A stretch of 64,000 nt of DNA from Isoetes taiwanensis (taxonomy: Eukaryota > Streptophyta > Lycopodiopsida > Isoetales > Isoetaceae), in contig JAJEKV010000020.1 of the NCBI GenBank assembly GCA_021234155.1, positions 4,820,563-4,884,562 of the forward strand, given 5' to 3'. The position numbers and the translations under genes are program-made. Shown here one piece after another: positions 25,651-37,720 of the stretch; position 1 is the stretch's first letter, and every line of letters begins with the position of its first letter. A model generated the notes under the pieces. It was given only the letters and a program-made list of their open reading frames with translations. It had not been told where the DNA came from and made no database searches.

Positions 25651-25764
25651 AGTTCAAGGCATATGGTCTGCCATTCCGGCGTGGCCGGTGACCCGCTCCC
25701 GGCTAACGCCGGTCGCGGGACCCCACCGGTCCACACCGGAATGGCATCCCATATGCCTTGAACT
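25651..25764. repeat. 114-bp foldback (MITE-like) before the ferredoxin-like gene
   Basis: Arms of 53 and 57 bases, starting AGTTCAAGGCATATGG and ending with its complement, pair with a few mismatches around a 4-base centre. The element ends 117 bp before the annotated ATG, so it lies in the promoter or 5' UTR. The CCAAGTACCATATTG just left of it is an inverted match to 24879-24893. Confidence 0.8.
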
Positions 25765-25880
25765 GGTACAAAGACATATACAAATGGATATTCTAAATCC
25801 ATCAAAGTTATACATGTTTGTTGAGCAAATGTTTTTGAGGCCAGGAAGTTCCCACGTTACGGTATGGAGAAGAAGACGAC

Positions 25881-27085
25881 ATGGCGCCGTGCAACCCTAA
25901 TCCTTGCAGAGGAGCGGGCATGGCTGCCATTGTGCCGGCCTCCATCCTATGTGCAGTTCCTTTCCCATCCTCTCGGTTTGATTTTCTTTGTCCATTTGGG
26001 AATTTGGGAATTAGGAATAAAGCAGTTGGAAAACTGCGGGCCAGCATTGATGCAGAAGCTGAAGCTGATGAACGTGCCCCCCCTCTCATTGATCTTCAGT
26101 TCCTCGGAGTATGTATATTCTAACAATTTCTTGGTTTTGTTATCCAGAAACGGAGTGAACTGATATAATCTGCTTCAGGTTATGCAATTTATATTGTGCA
26201 TGTCTTTTCTGAGTTACAAGATTGTCTATATATACTATTGTGCTTTTATCTGATTAATTTCTTGAATTAAAAAAGATTTGAGCCTCACAATCGTTTTTTT
26301 TTGTTGTACTTCACAGCCAGACGCAGAACCTGATGTAGGTAATGAAAAGATCGTTGTTGTAAGTGGAGATAAGCTTCTGAGGAATATAATGATAGACAAT
26401 AAATTGGAGCTCTATGATCTTTATGTAAGTACTCTAGCTATGATATATGTTAAAACAGAGCTTTGTTGAGCTTGACAAATGTCATGCGTAGGATCTAAAT
26501 CATGACCTGATTTGGCTTCTGGTGGTAGAGCTTTATTGAGCTTGACAAATGTTATGCACAGGATCTAAATCATGACCTGATTGTAAATACAGGGAAAAGT
26601 GATGAATTGTGGGGGAGGTGGTAGTTGTGGCACATGCCTTGTGGAGGTATATTTTGTTGCCTTGTTCTCAGGACCATTTCCTTTACAGTGTGCTTCTGCT
26701 GTTTTTTAGAGTATGAAGTTGCATTATGTGCTAAAAGTAATATATTAGAGACAAGTTTCATATAAACCTTCTTGAATCAATTTTCAGATTGTAGATGGGC
26801 AGGATTTGCTAAATGAAAGAACGGATACAGAAAATCGTCACCTCAAGAAGGTAATTATGTTTTGTTTGTTAAAGCATGTGAAATAGGATCGCATTTTCTG
26901 AGACTTTAACCTTATAGAAACCAAATAGTTGGAGGCTTGCTTGCCAGACAATTGTTGGAAACAAGATAAATTCAGGGAAGGTACAGATTAATAGCACTTG
27001 TCTTTTAAGTGGTGAATATTTTAATTTTAATTATAAATTATTACAGGTTACCGTGCAGAGACTGCCACAGAAAAAAGGGAAGTAA
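25881..27085 (+). CDS. Chloroplast 2Fe-2S ferredoxin-like protein (PNSB3/NDF4-related), six exons
   Basis: Exons are 25881-26108, 26317-26424, 26593-26646, 26788-26850, 26918-26980 and 27047-27085 (stop). All introns are GT-AG, phase 0 and 66-208 bp long. The joined frame has 184 codons. Residues 1-60 look like a transit peptide; Met14 (ATG at 25920, ATGGCTGCC context) may be the true start. The ferredoxin fold follows the PPLIDLQFLG segment, with SGDKLLRNIM (about 92-101). The cluster ligands are Cys118, Cys124 and Cys127 (CX5CX2C in CGGGGSCGTC) and Cys160 in WRLACQT. The fold would carry one 2Fe-2S cluster in the stroma. The family includes PNSB3 (NDF4) of the chloroplast NDH complex and a close paralogue group. 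The CGGGGSCGTC loop and the LLNERTD..KKP.SWRLACQT block seem nearer to the paralogue, so no symbol is given. No break is seen. Confidence 0.93.
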
Positions 27086-27485
27086 CACTTATTTGCAAAT
27101 TTTTGGGTGTAATACCATGAACAGCCCCTTGTCCATTTAAAATATAGAATGCTAACATTTTGGCATGTAAAGAACATATCGTTGATGCCTGAATGAAAGA
27201 ACTCTAAAAGACTTTTACCATAGTTCAATGGGTCATGGAATGTCTGACACCCACCCCAACCCAACCAACCCAACCCAACCCACTTCAAAAAAAAACCTCA
27301 AAACCCCAAAAAGAAGGTTTTCTATATTTTGCCACTGGCCTCCCAAAACTTGCCAAATAGAATTGCTTATCAAGCAACCTGTGGAGGTTGGTGGAGGTGG
27401 GGCTGTCATTTTGCATTTTGCAAATTTTCTTGGAGCTTTGCATGCTCATTGCCATTGTCCTAACTAAGATGCACTTTTGTATAGA
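27086..27485. other. 3' flank of the ferredoxin-like gene
   Basis: Probable 3' UTR, then intergenic DNA with a CCAACC-rich microsatellite at about 27248-27283. No gene is recognised. Confidence 0.5.
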
Positions 27486-28116
27486 CGAGTGATGGAAAAT
27501 GAAATCCATTTTTTGATTAATTGAAAGGTCTTTATGTCTTATATCATGTGCTAAAATCCTAAACTGTAGGGCTTTTATATTTCTTGGTCTTAATATAAGT
27601 TCGTACGATCTTATAGTTGCTAGAAACAGTGCCCAGGCAGTTAGAGATGCAAAGGGTAGATGGACGGAAAAAGCAAGCAAGCAAGCAAACATAGGCAGTT
27701 AGAGATGCAAAGGGTAGATGGACGGAAAAAGCAAGCAAGCAAGCAAACATAGGCTCTTGCTCATTTATGCAACATCTGACAGCAAGGTAGTGTTGTGGCA
27801 AAGGATCTCATTCATGCACCGATCCGGCGCCAGGGCACAAATACGACAGATCCAGCGGCAGGCAATGATGCAAAAAGACCTCGTGTTTCTTTATTTCTAT
27901 TTCTATGCTAAACTCATGTAAAGGAAAAGGTGAAAGGGTCAAGCTAAACAAAGCTTCTAATGTGGTTATTCATGACAACTCATTCCCAGACACACACCAC
28001 ACGTGATGAGACTCATGCTCACCCACTTTATTTGCAGAGCACACCACACACGATGAGACTTGCACACACGCTATGAGATAGGGCACTGTCTTGCTCTTCC
28101 TACATATTAGTTAGAA

Positions 28117-28380
28117 CTAAATTGAATTGGACGGATTTTTCTCGTCCACGGAGACTAATAGGCGTATGAGACCCAATCAAAGAGCGCACATTATGTGACA
28201 TTTCAAGGCAGTGTCTGAGGACAGTCGACTGTGCATATCCATGCTCTGGGAGTATAATCCCAGTGATCCCACTGAAGCCGTGTCCAACGTCACATGAAGC
28301 AGCTTATTAGGCGGGACCAACTCAACACAGCATGCCCGTATATGGGCGAATGCCAGACAGCTCTGAAGAATGATGTTCAA
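28117..28380 (-). mobile_element. U-hairpin LINE family, 3' fragment (copy C)
   Basis: Minus-strand 3' end homologous to 32230-32620 and continuing after the insert at 31305-31600. The tail is CAATTC-like. The hairpin region present in the other copies is deleted here, between GCGCAC and ATTTCAAGG at about 28188-28202. Confidence 0.65.
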
Positions 28381-31304
28381 CATGCATGCACCATAGAGAG
28401 CATATAAGCAAGGGTTTTGCCTTTTTGAAAAAGCTTTTGCAGAGCATGAAGCAAAAGAGCAATTTCTGGGCAATTTTTGTGGTCGAACTTTGGAGGATCA
28501 TACCTCGGCAACTAAAGATCCTTTGTACTTGATTTTTCTTTTGTTGGAAAGATTTTTGAATTAGCATTCTGGATTGAGTCGGATCAGGCCGAAATTCGTC
28601 CGTATGAGGGAGATATGGCAGAAAGAGTGAAGCTAAGTCAGAATTGACTACACTATGTATAATCTTCTGCAGTTTGGTTCTTGGAGCTGGAAGCCGATCC
28701 TTTGAGGCACAAGCAATTGCAAGGGGGCTAGCAGTCCATACATGAAGAATTCTCAAGTGGGGTTTTAAGATTTACATCTGGGGCTTTTATGCTTGCTAGA
28801 GATATGGATCTTAATAGATGTATGAAGCTGATAGTTGCGTGAAGCTTTACATAATTAATCATTGGTTTATGATCTGGGATATAAGTTTGGATTAGAATTT
28901 ATCATGAGAATATAGATTGGACAGGAATAAGGCATTGTCTCTTGCAATTGTAGAAGAAGTGGTTAGTCCTCGTGACTGAGTGGGGATCCCAAAGCTGCCT
29001 CTGCATGCATAGAACATCTTGAAAGTCTTGGATAACAAATTATAAACATCTTAAAGACACAAGAACCTATGGTGCAATGCTAGACAATGACAACAAAGGA
29101 AACATCATGAGCATCAAGAGAAAAGAACATAACCAAAGTACCAAACCATCATAAACAAAGCTCCAAGACAATGGGAAGCTCGCCAGCCTACATACACGTC
29201 CTGTTAGCAGCATAATGCCCAGCCAACTTACATTCCAAGCCCTGTAGTAGGTGGTGGGGTGAACCTCGTATGCGCATACCCTCTCAACCCACGTCTGGCA
29301 CTGGAGGACCTCTTACCATGGGAGTCCACAAGAGTTTACTGATGTAGCATCCTCGCCAAGAGAACTACGCCCGGTGTCACAGAGCACAAATACAGAGAAC
29401 ATAGAACATGATTCATGCCGGAGCAACCCAGGCCACCGAACCTGGAAGTCCGGCCCCGGAAGATCCAAGTACATAACAAATACCAAGACATCAAGACACT
29501 GTGATACAATGACTGAGACAATGACAGGTGATGTTCATTAGAGTATTTACTAAACATGTGCCTAGATCATACTCTTGCCCCTTGTAGAGGTTGCCCATAC
29601 AACCTAACCATGTCGAAGTAGCTAATTTAGTGATGAAGATCATGATAACAATCCCAATACGTTGAAGAAGTCCCAAGCCTTGTGTCATTCCCAGGCTTGA
29701 TCCCCACTTGGAAATTCCGTTTGCTCCTTCTGCAACTCCAGCAATGCTCCCAGATCACTCATGCAATTAGCTCCTTTAGCAATCCATCCACAATCGGTCT
29801 CCTTCCAAAAGCTCCACCAACACATGCACCAAGATATTCACTATATTTATTATTATTATTATGTTATTTTGAATGTTTTGAGTTGTGATGGTTGTATTAT
29901 ATAGTAGATATTCATGGATAAATTATGCATTGTTGACATGTTTGTTTAAACTATTAACTTGCTTATGCAATGCTTTCCATCCTAAGCTCATCCCCCGGAA
30001 GGAATACAACCCACGATCTTTTCTGTTAAATCCATAAATATAAACTGACCATACTTTCGACATGTACTTCCCTTGCCAATTCATCCAATATCATGTTGGA
30101 GAAGGTAAACAAGTGATGAAGACCTAACAACCCAAACAAGTCGATGTAGAATGCTAGAACCACTACTGTAATGTAGATGCAGGCGAACTTCACAAAATTA
30201 TTTATAGAGGGTCACTTAGCTATGATTTTTATAATTTAATATAAAAAAGCCACTTCCTTAAATATGAATTTATTGACTCCACTAATGTGATTCTCGAAAA
30301 CCCAACACTTTCAACTCAAAAATCCATAGGGTTTTATAACCACAACTGCTTATACCACATGTCCAATGATCCCACACCCAAGCTCCATCTTCGAGTGTTA
30401 AAAATACAATCGACTCATTAGCCTTGGAATTAATAACCTTATATTTCATAATTTCTTAGTTAATTATATTCAACCATTAACAGCATGCATGTTCTTATTA
30501 CTTGTGATTACTACCCAACGTTTAATGCTCTGATCTCCTTTGCTGCCTAAATTCTTCCATTTTGCATAAGCTCGGATGCAATCCAATTCCATCCATAGGT
30601 ACTTAGATTTATATTTAACATGCAAATAAAATGACTAAAAGCAACAAATTATCACGTAAAATAAAGACAAGAGAAAAGACATAAAACTAAAACATAGACA
30701 TGCCATTGGAGTTCTACGCTCAAAGGAGTTCTTATCATCCAACTTTGGTGTTATTCTTCTTGTCCAATCTATAGCTTCATGATAAATTTTAATCCAAACA
30801 TATATCCCAGATCATAAACCAATGATTAATTATGTAAAGCTTCAAGCAACTGTCAGCTTCATACATCTACTAAGATCCATATCTCTAGCAAGCATAAAAA
30901 CTCCAAATGTAAATCTTAAAACCCCACCTGAGAATTCTTCATATATGGACCGCTGACCCCTTTGCAATTGCTTGTGCCTCAAAGGATCGACTTCTAGCTT
31001 CAAGAACCAAACTGCAGAAGACTATACATAGTGCAGTCAATTCTGACTCAGCTTTACTCTTTCTACCATATCTCCCTCATACGAACGAATTTTGGTCTGA
31101 TTCGACCAATCCAAAATGCTAATTCTAAAAAATTTTCAACAAAAGAAAAATCAAGTAAAAAGGATCTCTGGTCGCCGAGATATGATCCTCCAAAATTCGA
31201 CCACCAAAACTGCCCAGAAATTGCTCCTTCTGCTTTCATGCTTTGCAAAAGCTTTTTTTAAAAGGCAAAACCCTTGCTTATATGCTCTCCATGCTGCATG
31301 CATG
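28381..31304. mobile_element. 2.9 kb element Y with about 550-bp terminal inverted repeats
   Basis: The arm 28381-28930 is the inverted match of 30748-31304, diverged but alignable throughout. Landmarks are CATGCATGCA at both outer ends, GCATATAAGCAAGGGTTTTGCC, AGAATTCTC and CCAATGATTAATTATGTAAAGC. The core (28960-30700) is repeat X. No transposase was found. The flanks TTCAA and TTCTA may be an imperfect target duplication. Long inverted ends suggest a foldback or MULE-type element, but the superfamily is not settled. Confidence 0.7.
28960..30700. repeat. Dispersed repeat X, copy 2
   Basis: This stretch has the same orientation as 1308-3200. It includes the TAGTCCTCGTGACTGAGTGG block, the CTGGCACTGGAGGACC block and the GGCCACCGAACCTGGAAGTC block. 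It lacks the AATCAC array of copy 1. Confidence 0.65.
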
Positions 31305-32229
31305 TTCTATCTTGCATGCATATTCTATCTTGCATGCATGTCAAGCATGCATATACGCACATGAGTATGTATACTGGCCCATCAAGTGTCCAGGATCGTT
31401 ACAGTCTCTTTTTCTAAAATTTCAGTTGATAACACTAACAAAACCCATTCTCGCATGCCTCCCAAATCCATCTGCTTGTCTCAATTCTGGGGGAATGCAC
31501 AGCTGTGCGAATTGCAGCTATCAGTCTACGCTTCTTCATGTGCAGATGTGTTTGCAGTTAATGCTGTGGACCCCGTTCAATCATGAGATTGATCTGACAC
31601 TAGTAGTGTGTTGTCTTGACCTGTTGATTAATGATGGAAAATGATATCCACTTTTTGATTGATTGAAAGGTCTTTGTCTAATACCATGTGCTAAAATCCC
31701 GAATTATGGGGTTTATATGTTTCTTAATCTTGGTATAAGTTTTTATGATCTTATAGTTGCTAGACACATTGTCCAGCTGAGGGTAGATGGAGGAAGAAAG
31801 CAAGCAAGCAAGCGAACAAACAAACAAACAAAGGCCCTCATTCATTTATGCAATATCTGACAATAGGACAGTGTTTCGACAAAGGATCTCATTCATGCAC
31901 CGATCCGGCGCCCGGGCACAAATATGACAGATTCAGTAGAAGGCAGCAATGTAAAAAGACTTCTGTTTCTTTATTTCTCTTTTTGTTTCTATGCTAAACT
32001 TATGTAAAGAAAAGATGGAAGGGCCAGCTAAAAAAAGCTTCTAACATGGTTTTAGGAGTTTGATCTAATACTTGATAATACTTACGCTATAGTTTTACAA
32101 TTTAATTTAATTGAGTAGTTTTAACGGCATACCACTTTGGCAACATCCCCCTAAGATATACAATGAGCACGCACGCTATGAGGTAAGGCACTTCGACATA
32201 TTAGTTAGAATTGAGTTGAATTGAATTAA

Positions 32230-33340
32230 AATGAAATGAAATGAAATAAATTGAATTGAATAGTATTTTATTGTCCACAGAGACCAATAGATCTATGGGA
32301 ACTAATTAAATAGCACATCAAACTCATTATTGTCAGGATTAAAAAGCCCTTGCCCCGAAGGGTTTTAAAGGGAAAAACCTTGATAGTAATAAGCGTATTG
32401 GTAAACTATACAATGATACATTTCAAGGCAGTGTTTGAGGATATAACTGAGTGTGCATATCCATCACCTCCTGGAGTATAATCTCAGTGACCCTACCGAA
32501 GCCATGCCCAACATCTAAGCAGCTGGTTAAGTGGGATCAACTCAATATAGTGTGCCCACATATGGTCGAATGTCAGACAATTCTAGAGAGAGTGACACTC
32601 ATCCTTAATGACAATCAGTTAATAACACTGACAAAGTCTATTCTCGCACGCCACCTGAATCCATCTGACTGTCTCAATTCTGAGGCAAGCCGAAGCTAGA
32701 AAGACTTTCTGTAGCTGCTCCAACTCATGCTAGGTGGCAAATATACCACCGGGCCGCGGACTTCGACCTTGTATAGAAGAATGGGCTCCACTACGACTTT
32801 GAACAAGTGTAACTGATAGGTTCAGTCATACAACTTTGCTTTATAACCCTTGTTTTGCATTGCATACAATGAAGGAAATGCCACTTCCAAATACTTTTAG
32901 GTGGATGCCGTCTCCACGTTTTGTCCTTGATAAGTGAAGGGGGGAGGCCTTGGCTGACGAGAAGATGAGATAAGCAGTACCTTAGTCTTCGCCAAATTAA
33001 TGCTCATCCCAAGCCCAACAGGAGCTATCCAAAGGCATCTACATGGTGTTGCATGTCATCTGGGGTGTACGATAAAAGGTCCACATCGTCAGTATATATG
33101 AGCTACCTAATGATTTGGTGCATGTGTTAAGCTCCACCCCCCATGTCCAGCAAGACAACCTTGCAATTGATCAATATAGAGACCAAATAGCATTGGAGAG
33201 AGTGGGCATCCCTCGCGGAATTGATAGGTTGGCCTCACGGTGTCAGTCGGCCTGAGTATGTCTCATACAACATGTATACTGCATTTTTCAAAACCATAGC
33301 AACTGCCTCAATTTTTTCCAAAACTTTTACCGAGGTATAG
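32230..33340 (-). mobile_element. U-hairpin LINE family (copy B), reverse transcriptase and 3' end
   Basis: The minus strand reads a decayed reverse transcriptase: a GCPLS-like block near 33210, YTDD at 33085-33096 followed by VDLL, then a TKVLLI block near 32970 and a YKYLG-like region. The 3' UTR carries the U-rich hairpin (32326-32390) and ends in ATTCA/ATTTC repeats (32210-32265). It matches the longer copy A. It is truncated at its 5' end and full of stops. Confidence 0.7.
32326..32390 (-). other. ENE-like U-rich hairpin (copy B)
   Basis: In the sense RNA a lower stem (ATTACTATCAAGG against CCTGACAATAAT) leads to opposed U5 runs. Then CCC pairs with GGG as the upper stem, with an AAAA bulge before a CCC-TTCG-GGG cap. 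Confidence 0.6.
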
Positions 33341-33714
33341 TGTCTACAGCCTTTGCAAAACTGGCAAAGCAGCACACAGGTCATACCGGCGATTCCTGCT
33401 ATCTTTAATCAAGATCCGCAAAATAAAAATACAACTAATGGTGGAGTGTCAGAACCTGAATCCTGCCTGTGTGAGAGCCCGTACCCCTGTTTCCTCTGCC
33501 CACATCATCAACTATTGCTCAAGAATTATTATCCGCAATTTTGCAAATAGCGAACTGATTATGATTGTTCGATAATTGGCTAGACTGTGGTCTACTATGA
33601 GGGGAAGGTACAATTCTAAGTAAGGTTAACAAGTCTACACTTACTTTTGAACTTTTTAGAATTGCATCTAATTCATCCCTCCCTCCCTCCCTCCCTCCCT
33701 CCCTCCCTCCCTCC

Positions 33715-33747
<33 letters not shown>

Positions 33748-34299
33748 TGTGCAATCTTGGAAAAAAAGATGGCAATAATACCTGAGCAGCTTTGGTTACA
33801 TCTTCCTTATCCTTTCTTACCTCTGTAGCTTCATTGTTTGGCCATATCTTCCATACATGCTTTTTCACACATTCTTCTCATATGTGCCATTACTTCTTCT
33901 TGCTCCTCAGACACTTCCATAAATCTCACCGCAAAACTCCCTTTAAGCTTCTTGTTGTTGTCATGTTTTCTCAAGTATTCCTTCACAATACACCCCTCCG
34001 AAAGTACAAACATGATACTATCTTCCATAGTGTTTTTGCTTGCCACATTTTCGACAGGATCTGTACCAACAAATGACAAATGTGTGAGTAGTCTTAGAAC
34101 AATGGATGCAAGGTGGATAGGTCCTTAGAGCTGCCTTAGAATCCTTAAGCTCAAGGAGCTACTTCGTGATCTCAATCAGGGTTTTAGAGATCTTAAACAT
34201 TTCTGCTCTCATTTCTGCAACTTCATCTTCATCACTCTTACTCCTCTTATTCTTGTTTTGTATTGCATACACCGGGATTGACCCTTTATGAACATTTTT
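33341..34299. other. Intergenic with microsatellite
   Basis: A (CCCT)9-10 run followed by CT repeats lies at 33678-33750. Nothing else is recognised; the frames around 33792-34128 overlap on both strands and look non-coding, though they may be the tail of the adjacent gag relic. Confidence 0.45.
33678..33750. repeat. (CCCT)n(CT)n microsatellite
   Basis: An uninterrupted tetranucleotide array passes into a dinucleotide array with one GT interruption. Confidence 0.95.
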
Positions 34300-34920
34300 T
34301 GGATAAAAAGGATTACTCATATAGGTGGGATATAATGACCTAGGAGGTATACCAACATATCTGCAACCTCTATGGCTATTGCAAAAGCTCTATGAATGAT
34401 GTCAAACCTTTGCTTCTGGATCTTCAAGAGTTTCCTATGAATCTTTTGCCTGGCTATTAGTCCTTTTATATAAAACAAGCTACTAACTGCAAAGTAGAAT
34501 TAGGAATGTTGTTTCTTTGACATTCCAACAAGTAATGATTGAATCTTTCTACATACTAGTTTATGCTCTCAACTGGCTTGATGGAGTTGTTCTACAACTC
34601 ATAAACTAAGCCTTGAGGTGTAGATAGCTTATAGAATCGTGCAAGAGACTTTTGCGCCATGTCATCCCATGAGTTTTTACCCATGCTAATCACATAGTCC
34701 AGCCAACATCTAACTTTATCATTCTTGAAGCATTTTTTGAACTCAAGACTACTTGCAGCCTTTCTTGTAGCTATATTTCTGATAGTAATCATTAGAGGTC
34801 TTTAAAACATTCATGCTTGAATAAAAAACAAGTGTTGGTACAAGCATATTGAATTCAAATTGATAAGGCAAACCTACATTTGCTTGAATTGCCTGCAACT
34901 CGTAAAAGATCTCCTTGTTC
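34300..34920 (-). pseudogene. Ty3/gypsy-type gag remnant
   Basis: The minus strand at 34792-34592 reads a capsid-like block (KNDKVRCWLDYV, then NSWDDMAQK and LARFYK). This is the W-x-SW-x-D/F pattern of plant Ty3/gypsy gag. Past a stop, VERFNHYLLECQRN continues in the expected position. No zinc knuckle, protease, polymerase or LTR was found, so it is a fragment. Confidence 0.55.
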
Positions 34921-36599
34921 TATCACTTCTTGTGCTGCTGCATAAATTCATAAGTATAAGTATTTTTCCTTAGAGTCATGAGTTTGAGATCCCAGGAGAG
35001 GATCTCGGTAGGACCTCAAAAATGTTAGGGAGAAGTCTGGCTAAATCCCCAACCTTAGTGGTACTAAGTGTTGGCAAGAGATGCCAACTAGGTCAACACC
35101 TTTAGATCACTTGAGGTGATCAGTTTGTGCCAAAACATCTGAAGGAAAAGTGAAAATTTTGCAGAACTTTCTAGGTTCCTGAAGCAAAAAAATCTAATCA
35201 AGCAAGAAAGAACATAGTATGCAGAGATTTTTTGTGTTTCGCCATGAAATCACCTTATAAATCAAGCTTGAGATCCAAAGAATGATAGAACGAAAGTCTA
35301 AGTTGAAATCCAAAAGATTTGAGAGCTAGACGATTTTCTGACCAAGTCAAAAATAAGTCGGTAGCCCAATCCGAGAGCTGAAATTTATAGTAGAATATGG
35401 ACATACATACTTTTTAGAGATTGAAAATATGGTGGAGTCTGATGAACAAGTGGTTTATGAGGCAATTGTGGCTGCAAACAATTTCGACAATGCATGGGAG
35501 ATTTCAGATGCGAAGAAACTTTAGGTGTGGGGGGTGCCGAATGAGCGTGCGAACGTGGATGACCACCTTCAATATCATAGTCTCCATAAATAAAGTCATG
35601 AGCGGCTTCCTGGCTTTGCTGTCTGGCCAATCTAGTAGCGGTTTGGCTGAGAAGCTCTTCTTGAGTAAAACGCTGAAGAGACATCTTAGGGATGAAAAGA
35701 AGAATCTAGGGCCCAGCAATCAGCAACAGTGTTTGAGGCTGGGTTCGGGATAGCCTGAATCCTCCATGAAGGCCTTTGTGTCAAACAGATAAATTCTAAG
35801 TAACAGAGTGTCACATGAGATTTGCAAAAGAGAAACTAGGAACTAACAACAGACATGCCAAGATAAGAATCCTTGAAATGATCAAGAAAAATATATGAAG
35901 TCTCCAGAACACGGAGATGAGACAACTAGAAAATACTAAGACTTGCCTAAGCTTCTAAGTCTAAGCTTCTGATATATATAGTACAATGGCCTTGAGCCCA
36001 AAATAGCAAAAGTGTCGTCTCAGATCTCAGTTACCTAATCCCGAAATCTCTACTGAAAGTGCAGGAAAATCCGTCGTAACATCTGGAGTCATGATTGCCG
36101 TGGTTCTTGCTGCATGAGACTCACGCTCCAAGGTTCACTTTTCTTGGTCGTGAGTTCCTCACGCCGTAGATTCTCGCGCTTCTTCTTTGGTGGCTTGGTC
36201 TTGCTCCTGACGTGGACACATGGCCCTTGCTTTTGGGCTCTTTTGTATACCTTAGAAATAGTCATGTGCCCTTGGGCACGGGACTAACACTCACCAGAGA
36301 TGAACTATGTCCTGGACACCTGCTTGTAGAATCTCGAGCGCAACTCCACTGCTCGAGAATGTGAATTGTAGGAGTTGCGAGCAGTCCTCGCCCACCAAAG
36401 CAAGGGCCTCCATGAAGAAGCTCATGAGCATCTGCAGTGGTGTGTACATGAACTGGCAAGACAACAACGATTCCAAGAAGAGCTGAGCTCCCAGCTCCAG
36501 AAAGGACAGGCCAATGCATAGGCCAAAGTAGTGCCACACGTCGAGCGGCCTGCGCACAATAGTCAAGATTGTCCTAGGCTCCTACACACAAACACCCCA
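34921..36599. other. No gene recognised
   Basis: Frames at 35385-35684 (-) and 36262-36566 (-) are open but match nothing I know. The first starts with a Gln/Arg-rich helix and could be more of the retroelement to its left. Confidence 0.4.
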
Positions 36600-37269
36600 T
36601 TCCGTGCCTCAGCTACGACTGGACTATGGACACACAGAGGCTGCCCGAATGCTCACAGATGACTTGGCTGACATTTTGCAATTCCCTACGCTAGACCAAC
36701 AGGCAAACGTGCTGATTGACATCCTCAGCGCGGCGACAACAAGGTGCTTTGAGAGAAGTCGTCCCCGACGGACCATGGGGCCACGACCTTCCTATGTAAT
36801 CATTGGTTTGATGCGGAGTGCAAGGAACACAAATGCTGGCTTTGCTAGATCACAAACCCTACTCTATGCCCACACGCGGTCAGACAATACTGCCTTCTTC
36901 TTAAGGTTAAGAAGGCCAGGTACATCACCGCCCATCAGCAGGAAATGTTCTTCCTTTTGGACCGTCATTCGAGGAATTCTGGCAAATGGTGCTCAGAAAG
37001 CCAGTACAACCTACAAGGAACATTACGTCTGAACAGTGGAGGCAATATTCGCAGCAACTTTATAATCCTCATGGAGCACAGGCGAAGGTACCCCCACAGC
37101 ACAACCAGTACTAGAAATCATAGAGGCAGATGTAGACCAGGGCCTACAATGTCTAGCCAATGGAAAAGCGCTAGACCTGGATGGTATGCAGGCGAAGTTG
37201 CTCATAAATAGGACTCAGGCCACGATACCCAACCATTGATCACATCTTCAAACTTTGGACTAACAGATT

Positions 37270-37720
37270 CCGACAACGAGACATGTATTGCTGCTTTTGT
37301 GGACTTCGCAAAGGCTTTTGACATGATGCCATGGGAAAAGCTGTGTGCAAGATTGCAAAACCCAGTGGTCCTTGCAGATTTGTAAAATGCGTTGTGCAGG
37401 CTGCAGTGACATGTTTAGGCCGGTTGCATCTAACATGCCAACCATTCAATAGCAGTATCGGGGTTCACCAAGAATGCCCTCTGTCTTCTACTACATTGTT
37501 TGGACTGTACATTGACCAATTGACGAGCTGACTTGCTGAAAATGGGGGCGATGGAGCTCACCTCTTCCATCAGATTGTCAGGCAGCTCATATATGCTGAT
37601 GATGTGGATCTCCTTGATGCCAAGACTAAGATGGTTCCGTCAGGGGTTCTCTCCTTCAGTTATCGGGGGCAGAATGTGGAAGTGGCATCCACCTATAGAT
37701 ATTTGAAAATGGAGTTTTCT
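37270..37720 (+). pseudogene. Reverse transcriptase core of LINE copy A
   Basis: Frames broken by several stops carry the AFD motif of the palm, the (Q)xCPLS motif and the YADD catalytic motif in the right order and spacing. The first catalytic Asp lies in AFD and the other two in YADD. Confidence 0.75.

Larger units (their letters stand above)
24552..25880. other. Upstream region of the ferredoxin-like gene, with foldbacks
   Basis: The stretch carries two palindromic foldbacks (24771-24824 and 25651-25764), each followed by a common AGACATATACAAA-containing flank. A GC-rich block of ATCGCCATCGCC-type repeats at about 25490-25590 is probably 5' UTR or promoter of the downstream gene. No separate gene is seen. 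Confidence 0.5.
27486..32690. repeat. Tandem duplication D1/D2, first unit interrupted
   Basis: Unit D1 runs 27486-28380 and resumes at 31305-31631. Unit D2 begins immediately at about 31632 and runs to about 32690. Shared landmarks are the GATGGAAAATGA block, the GCAAGCAAGCAAGC run, CACCGATCCGGCGCC, the CGCTATGAG block and the LINE tail sequence. Removing the insert at 28381-31304 makes the two units adjacent, so this is one tandem duplication later split. D1 also has an internal 58-bp tandem repeat (about 27636-27752). Confidence 0.75.

Noticed and set aside
25881-27085. Naming the ferredoxin-like gene PNSB3
   Set aside because: The cluster loop and flanking residues appear closer to a paralogue group, so only a family-level name is given.
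36262-36566. Two overlapping minus-strand ORFs as a membrane protein
   Set aside because: Both frames are equally open, neither matches a family, and they abut a LINE relic.
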